This document shows positions 6,682 through 8,818 of a DNA stretch of 8,818 bases, piece by piece; position 1 is the stretch's first letter; each line of letters opens with the position of its first letter. Both the position numbers and the translations under genes were made by a program. The stretch is from Tagaea sp. (lineage in GTDB: Bacteria > Pseudomonadota > Alphaproteobacteria > CACIAM-22H2), in assembly GCA_023653245.1 (NCBI GenBank), contig JAMNXK010000057.1, forward strand, positions 1 to 8,818. Direction: 5' to 3'. Under the pieces are notes generated by a model. The model saw nothing but the letters and a program-made list of their open reading frames with translations, was not told the DNA's origin and made no database searches.

Positions 6682-6774
6682 GGCCGATCCTTTCGCGGGC
6701 GGGGGGCTATCGATTCCCCGTCCGCGATCAGAACGCAAGAGCCATGCCGCCTATTCCGCAAAGAATCTTCGGTG

Positions 6775-6799
6775 GGGTGACTTTCACCCGCCAAGCGGG
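6775..6799. repeat. Two overlapping inverted repeats
   Basis: GGGTGA-CTT-TCACCC (6775-6789) is a perfect six-base palindrome. It runs into CCCGC-CAA-GCGGG (6787-6799), a five-base one; both share the CCC. They lie between the divergent starts of the small gene/crcB pair (minus) and the methyltransferase remnant (plus). This could be an operator or a pair of alternative hairpins. No T-run follows on either strand, so it is not a typical terminator. Confidence 0.4.
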
Positions 6800-6842
6800 C
6801 GGGGGATTGAGGCCACCCGGCACGACCGACAGGAACAACCAC

Positions 6843-6941
6843 ATGGGCGCCATCGATTTCGGCATCCCGCGACCCTTGGCCACTTTGCTCAAGTCCCAGC
6901 TCGGCTTGGCGAATTTCGTCGAGACCGGGACCTTCAAGGGC
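6843..6941 (+). pseudogene. N-terminal remnant of a class I methyltransferase-like gene
   Basis: An ATG at 6843 with AGGA eight bases upstream (6831-6834) opens a reading frame beginning MGAIDFGIPRPLATLL, then KSQLGLANFVETGTFKG. The FVETGTFKG stretch closely resembles the first SAM-binding strand and loop of methyltransferases common in glycan clusters (usually FVETGTYxGGT). After Gly33 the similarity stops. The frame stays open to 7205, but it becomes Arg- and Ala-rich and from 7010 is antisense to the glycosyltransferase gene, so that part is unlikely to be real. The body of the gene seems to have been deleted, leaving its promoter-proximal end. It converges on the glycosyltransferase gene, with which it may once have formed a glycan-modification set. 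A short functional peptide cannot be excluded. The rest of 6942-7009 holds nothing I can identify. Confidence 0.5.
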
Positions 6942-7009
6942 AAGCTCCAAGCCGATATCGACCGGCCGACGGCGCATCGCGAAGCGCGCCAACCGATCAT
7001 TGTGCCGGC

Positions 7010-8020
7010 TCAAGCGCTTCCTGAAAACGCCCGGCGGATCCGGCGCTTGAGGCGCTTGCGCCAGCTCTCGGTTCGGGGGGCTAGCGCCAGCCGCGCGCGC
7101 GGATCGACGGGCGCGGGCGCCGGCCCGAAACGCCGCCAGAAGCCGTGCTCGATCCACGCCCGACACGGCGTGATCGCTGCCGCACGGAAATCCGCCGCCG
7201 CCTGAGCTTGACCGTCCTCGGCCAACAACGCCGCGATCCGCCCGAACGACGAATTGCCGAAAGCGAGGGCATCCGCCCGCGCCAGCGCCATTAAATCGCC
7301 CACGCGCCCATCTTCGGCGAAGGAAGCGACGGGTAAAGGATCGAAGCGCGCGAAGGTCGGCCGCACCGCGTCCGGGCTGTCGGTGGCGATATAAAGCCGC
7401 GCGCCCGGCAGCCGGGCCAATTCGCCCTCGACCCAAGCGACGTACCAGTCGAGCGGCACGGGGGCGAATTGCGGAATCGCGGCATGGGCGGGATCGGCCA
7501 GATCGCCGCGCCTTACATGCACGGCGATCACCGGACCCGGAATCGCGTCACGCCAGGCATCGGCCGCCGCCTCGGCGCCGAAGCGCAGCAGCTTGCGGAA
7601 CAGCGCGCGATGCGGCGCCCAGCACGCCGGAAGCTCCTGGAAATAACCGTCGAAATCGACGTCGATCAAAGGCGCGTCCATATCCCACAAGGCGAGGGCC
7701 GCTTCGTCTTCGAAGGGCGCGTAGCGCAACGTCGGCAGGTCGCGCGACACCGGCTCCGGCACCGCGCCGATCGCCGCGGCGGCCGGGAAGACCGGCGCTT
7801 CGAGGCGCAGATCGTGGCGCCAGGCGTAGAAATTCAAGAACGCCCATTGCAGCAGCTGATTGGCCATGCGGCCGTTGAGGCCCAGATTGCGCATGGTCAC
7901 CCGCCCGCGTGTCCCCGGTGCGATGTCGGCCGGCCGGAGCGTGGCCGAATCGACATAGACGCCGTCGCGCCGGCGCACGCGCCCGCGGTCGAATTCGGCG
8001 ATATGCGCGGCGATCGACAT
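7010..8020 (-). CDS. GT11-like (alpha-1,2-fucosyltransferase-type) glycosyltransferase
   Basis: This is a 336-residue soluble glycosyltransferase of the fucosyltransferase GT-B superfamily. It shows GLNGRMANQLLQWAFLNFYA (47-66), the counterpart of the GGLGNQMFQYA motif of GT11. It also has AVHVRRGD (166-173), the HxRRxD nucleotide-sugar motif, then LYIATDSPDAV (209-219) and DLMALARADALAFGNSSFGRIAALL (242-266), matching the GT11 xxNSSFSWW region but without the Trp pair. Transfer of fucose from GDP-fucose, or of a related sugar, to a surface glycan is likely; the exact donor is unknown. The C-terminus (about 310-333) is very rich in Arg and Lys, as in membrane-associated transferases. I chose the ATG at 8020; an in-frame TTG at 8056 would add 12 residues, and neither has a clear ribosome-binding site. 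It stands alone, with no other glycan gene except the methyltransferase remnant. Confidence 0.78.
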   Translation of the reverse strand: MSIAAHIAEFDRGRVRRRDGVYVDSATLRPADIAPGTRGRVTMRNLGLNGRMANQLLQWAFLNFYAWRHDLRLEAPVFPAAAAIGAVPEPVSRDLPTLRYAPFEDEAALALWDMDAPLIDVDFDGYFQELPACWAPHRALFRKLLRFGAEAAADAWRDAIPGPVIAVHVRRGDLADPAHAAIPQFAPVPLDWYVAWVEGELARLPGARLYIATDSPDAVRPTFARFDPLPVASFAEDGRVGDLMALARADALAFGNSSFGRIAALLAEDGQAQAAADFRAAAITPCRAWIEHGFWRRFGPAPAPVDPRARLALAPRTESWRKRLKRRIRRAFSGSA

Positions 8021-8038
8021 GCGCCGGTTATCCGGCGC
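8021..8038. repeat. Inverted repeat abutting the glycosyltransferase start codon
   Basis: Seven-base arms GCGCCGG (8021-8027) and CCGGCGC (8032-8038) flank a four-base loop. In the minus-strand mRNA the hairpin would touch the ATG at 8020 directly and occupy the place of the ribosome-binding site. Either it represses translation, or the true start is the upstream TTG at 8056 and the repeat is simply coding. Confidence 0.4.
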
Positions 8039-8048
8039 GCCGAAGGCC

Positions 8049-8080
8049 GGGGTCAAGCCGCGCTTGTATTCGCGGACCCC
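8049..8080. repeat. Interrupted hairpin in the gap before rsmB
   Basis: GGGGTC (8049-8054) pairs with GACCCC (8075-8080), and inside it CGCG (8059-8062) pairs with CGCG (8071-8074), with a four-base one-sided bulge and an eight-base loop. It lies in the 80-base divergent gap between the glycosyltransferase gene and rsmB. No T-run follows. It might be a leader structure of rsmB or chance symmetry in GC-rich DNA. Confidence 0.25.
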
Positions 8081-8100
8081 AGGGGCTACTGAGCGCGCCC

Positions 8101-8818
8101 ATGTCCGCCCGTTCCGCCGCCCAGCATTTGCTCGACGCCGTCTTGCGCGGCCGCCGGACTTTGGACGATTCGATGGGCGTGGTGGTGGCCTTGCGCTCGC
8201 TCGAACCGCGCGATCGCGGCTTCGCCCGGATGCTGGCCGCGACCGTCTTGCGCCGCCTGGGCACGATCGACGCCTTGCTCGAAAAATGCCTCGACAAAGG
8301 CGCCTCGCCGCAGCCGGTCGCGGGGCCTTTGCGGCTGGGGGCGGCGCAATTGCTGTTCTTGGGCACGCCGGCGCATGCGGCGGTCGACGAAACGGTGTCG
8401 CTGGCGCCGCCCAAGCTGCGCGGGCTGGTCAATGCCGTGCTGCGCCGGATCGCGCGCGACGGCACGGCGTTGCTCGCCGAGATCGACCAGGAACGCGCCG
8501 ACACGCCCGATTGGCTGTGGGACGTGCTGGTCGCGCGTTACGGCGAGACCCGCGCGCGCGCGATCGCCGCCGCCCAGCGCAAAGAGCCGCCGCTCGATCT
8601 CAGCGTCAAAGCGGACGCCGCCCTATGGGCGGAAAAACTCGGCGCCGAATTGCGCCCGTCCGGCACGCTGCGGCTGGAGGAAGCGGGATCGATCCCCGAC
8701 CTGCCCGGCTTCGACGAGGGCGCTTGGTGGGTCCAGGACGAAGCCGCCGCGCTGCCGGTGCGCCTGTTGGGCGACGTGGCCGGCCAGCGCGTGCTCGATC
8801 TGTGCGCCGCCCCGGGCG
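8101..8818 (+). CDS. rsmB: 16S rRNA (cytosine-C5) methyltransferase RsmB, 5' part (partial)
   Basis: The first 239 residues are visible and the gene runs off the right edge. The N-terminal part is a NusB-like RNA-binding helical domain: SARSAAQHLLDAVLRGRRTLDD (2-23), PRDRGFARMLAATVLRRLGTID (36-57), GPLRLGAAQLLFLGTPAHAAVDETV (75-99) and LVNAVLRRIAR (109-119). A linker with TPDWLWDVLVARYGE (137-151) follows, then VQDEAAALPVRLL (211-223) and the start of the SAM-binding motif VLDLCAAPG at the edge. This order is that of RsmB/Sun (Fmu), which methylates C967 of 16S rRNA; the catalytic cysteines are not in view. The ATG at 8101 matches the family's usual start, although the nearest purine-rich stretch (AGGGG, about 8081) is rather far upstream. 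Confidence 0.93.
   Translation, partial: MSARSAAQHLLDAVLRGRRTLDDSMGVVVALRSLEPRDRGFARMLAATVLRRLGTIDALLEKCLDKGASPQPVAGPLRLGAAQLLFLGTPAHAAVDETVSLAPPKLRGLVNAVLRRIARDGTALLAEIDQERADTPDWLWDVLVARYGETRARAIAAAQRKEPPLDLSVKADAALWAEKLGAELRPSGTLRLEEAGSIPDLPGFDEGAWWVQDEAAALPVRLLGDVAGQRVLDLCAAPG

Noticed and set aside
6682..6842. Fluoride (crcB) riboswitch upstream of the small gene and crcB
   Set aside because: The GATGG-type core and the matching CTGATG segment are absent on both strands.
6728..7000. 90-codon minus-strand frame between the small gene and the glycosyltransferase
   Set aside because: It has no ribosome-binding site or domain and lies antisense to the methyltransferase remnant, whose sense strand has recognisable motifs.

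Overview
The window is GC-rich DNA with tightly packed housekeeping genes, many joined by four-base ATGA overlaps. The metX-metW pair diverges from a chorismate mutase / hisC / prephenate dehydrogenase operon, and rsmB lies further along. This layout suggests a free-living alphaproteobacterium, probably of the Rhodospirillales type. That placement is inferred from protein character and gene order; no rRNA or marker gene was compared.

Left part (1-1340). The minus strand carries the 5' end of a TAXI-type TRAP transporter binding protein, cut by the window edge, with its own candidate promoter. Upstream of it is an Abi-family HEPN protein with an RNRIAHHEP motif, typical of phage-defence or toxin RNases. 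A strong plus-strand promoter (TTGACA, 17-base spacer, TATTTT) overlaps the start codon of the Abi gene and points away from it. About 60 bases beyond the predicted transcription start is a perfect 9-bp GC hairpin followed by a T-rich tail. Together they predict an unannotated RNA of about 85 nt that would be antisense to the Abi leader. This is the most interesting signal in the window.

Centre (1383-6158). On the minus strand, metX and metW overlap by ATGA and serve methionine synthesis from homoserine. Divergent from them, a plus-strand operon encodes an AroQ chorismate mutase with a long uncharacterised C-terminal part, a HisC-type aminotransferase and a prephenate/arogenate dehydrogenase. 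As a set they could take chorismate towards tyrosine and phenylalanine, with the aminotransferase probably shared with histidine synthesis.

Right part (6155-8818). On the minus strand, a 54-residue single-helix membrane or secreted protein appears to be coupled to a CrcB/Fluc fluoride channel through a CTGA overlap, which would make CTG the channel's start codon. Next come a plus-strand remnant of a methyltransferase-like gene (good ribosome-binding site, but the homology stops after about 33 codons) and a minus-strand GT11-like, fucosyltransferase-type glycosyltransferase. This looks like a small accessory surface-glycan patch. The window ends inside rsmB, a 16S rRNA m5C methyltransferase gene on the plus strand. 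I saw no tRNA, rRNA, CRISPR array or insertion sequence.
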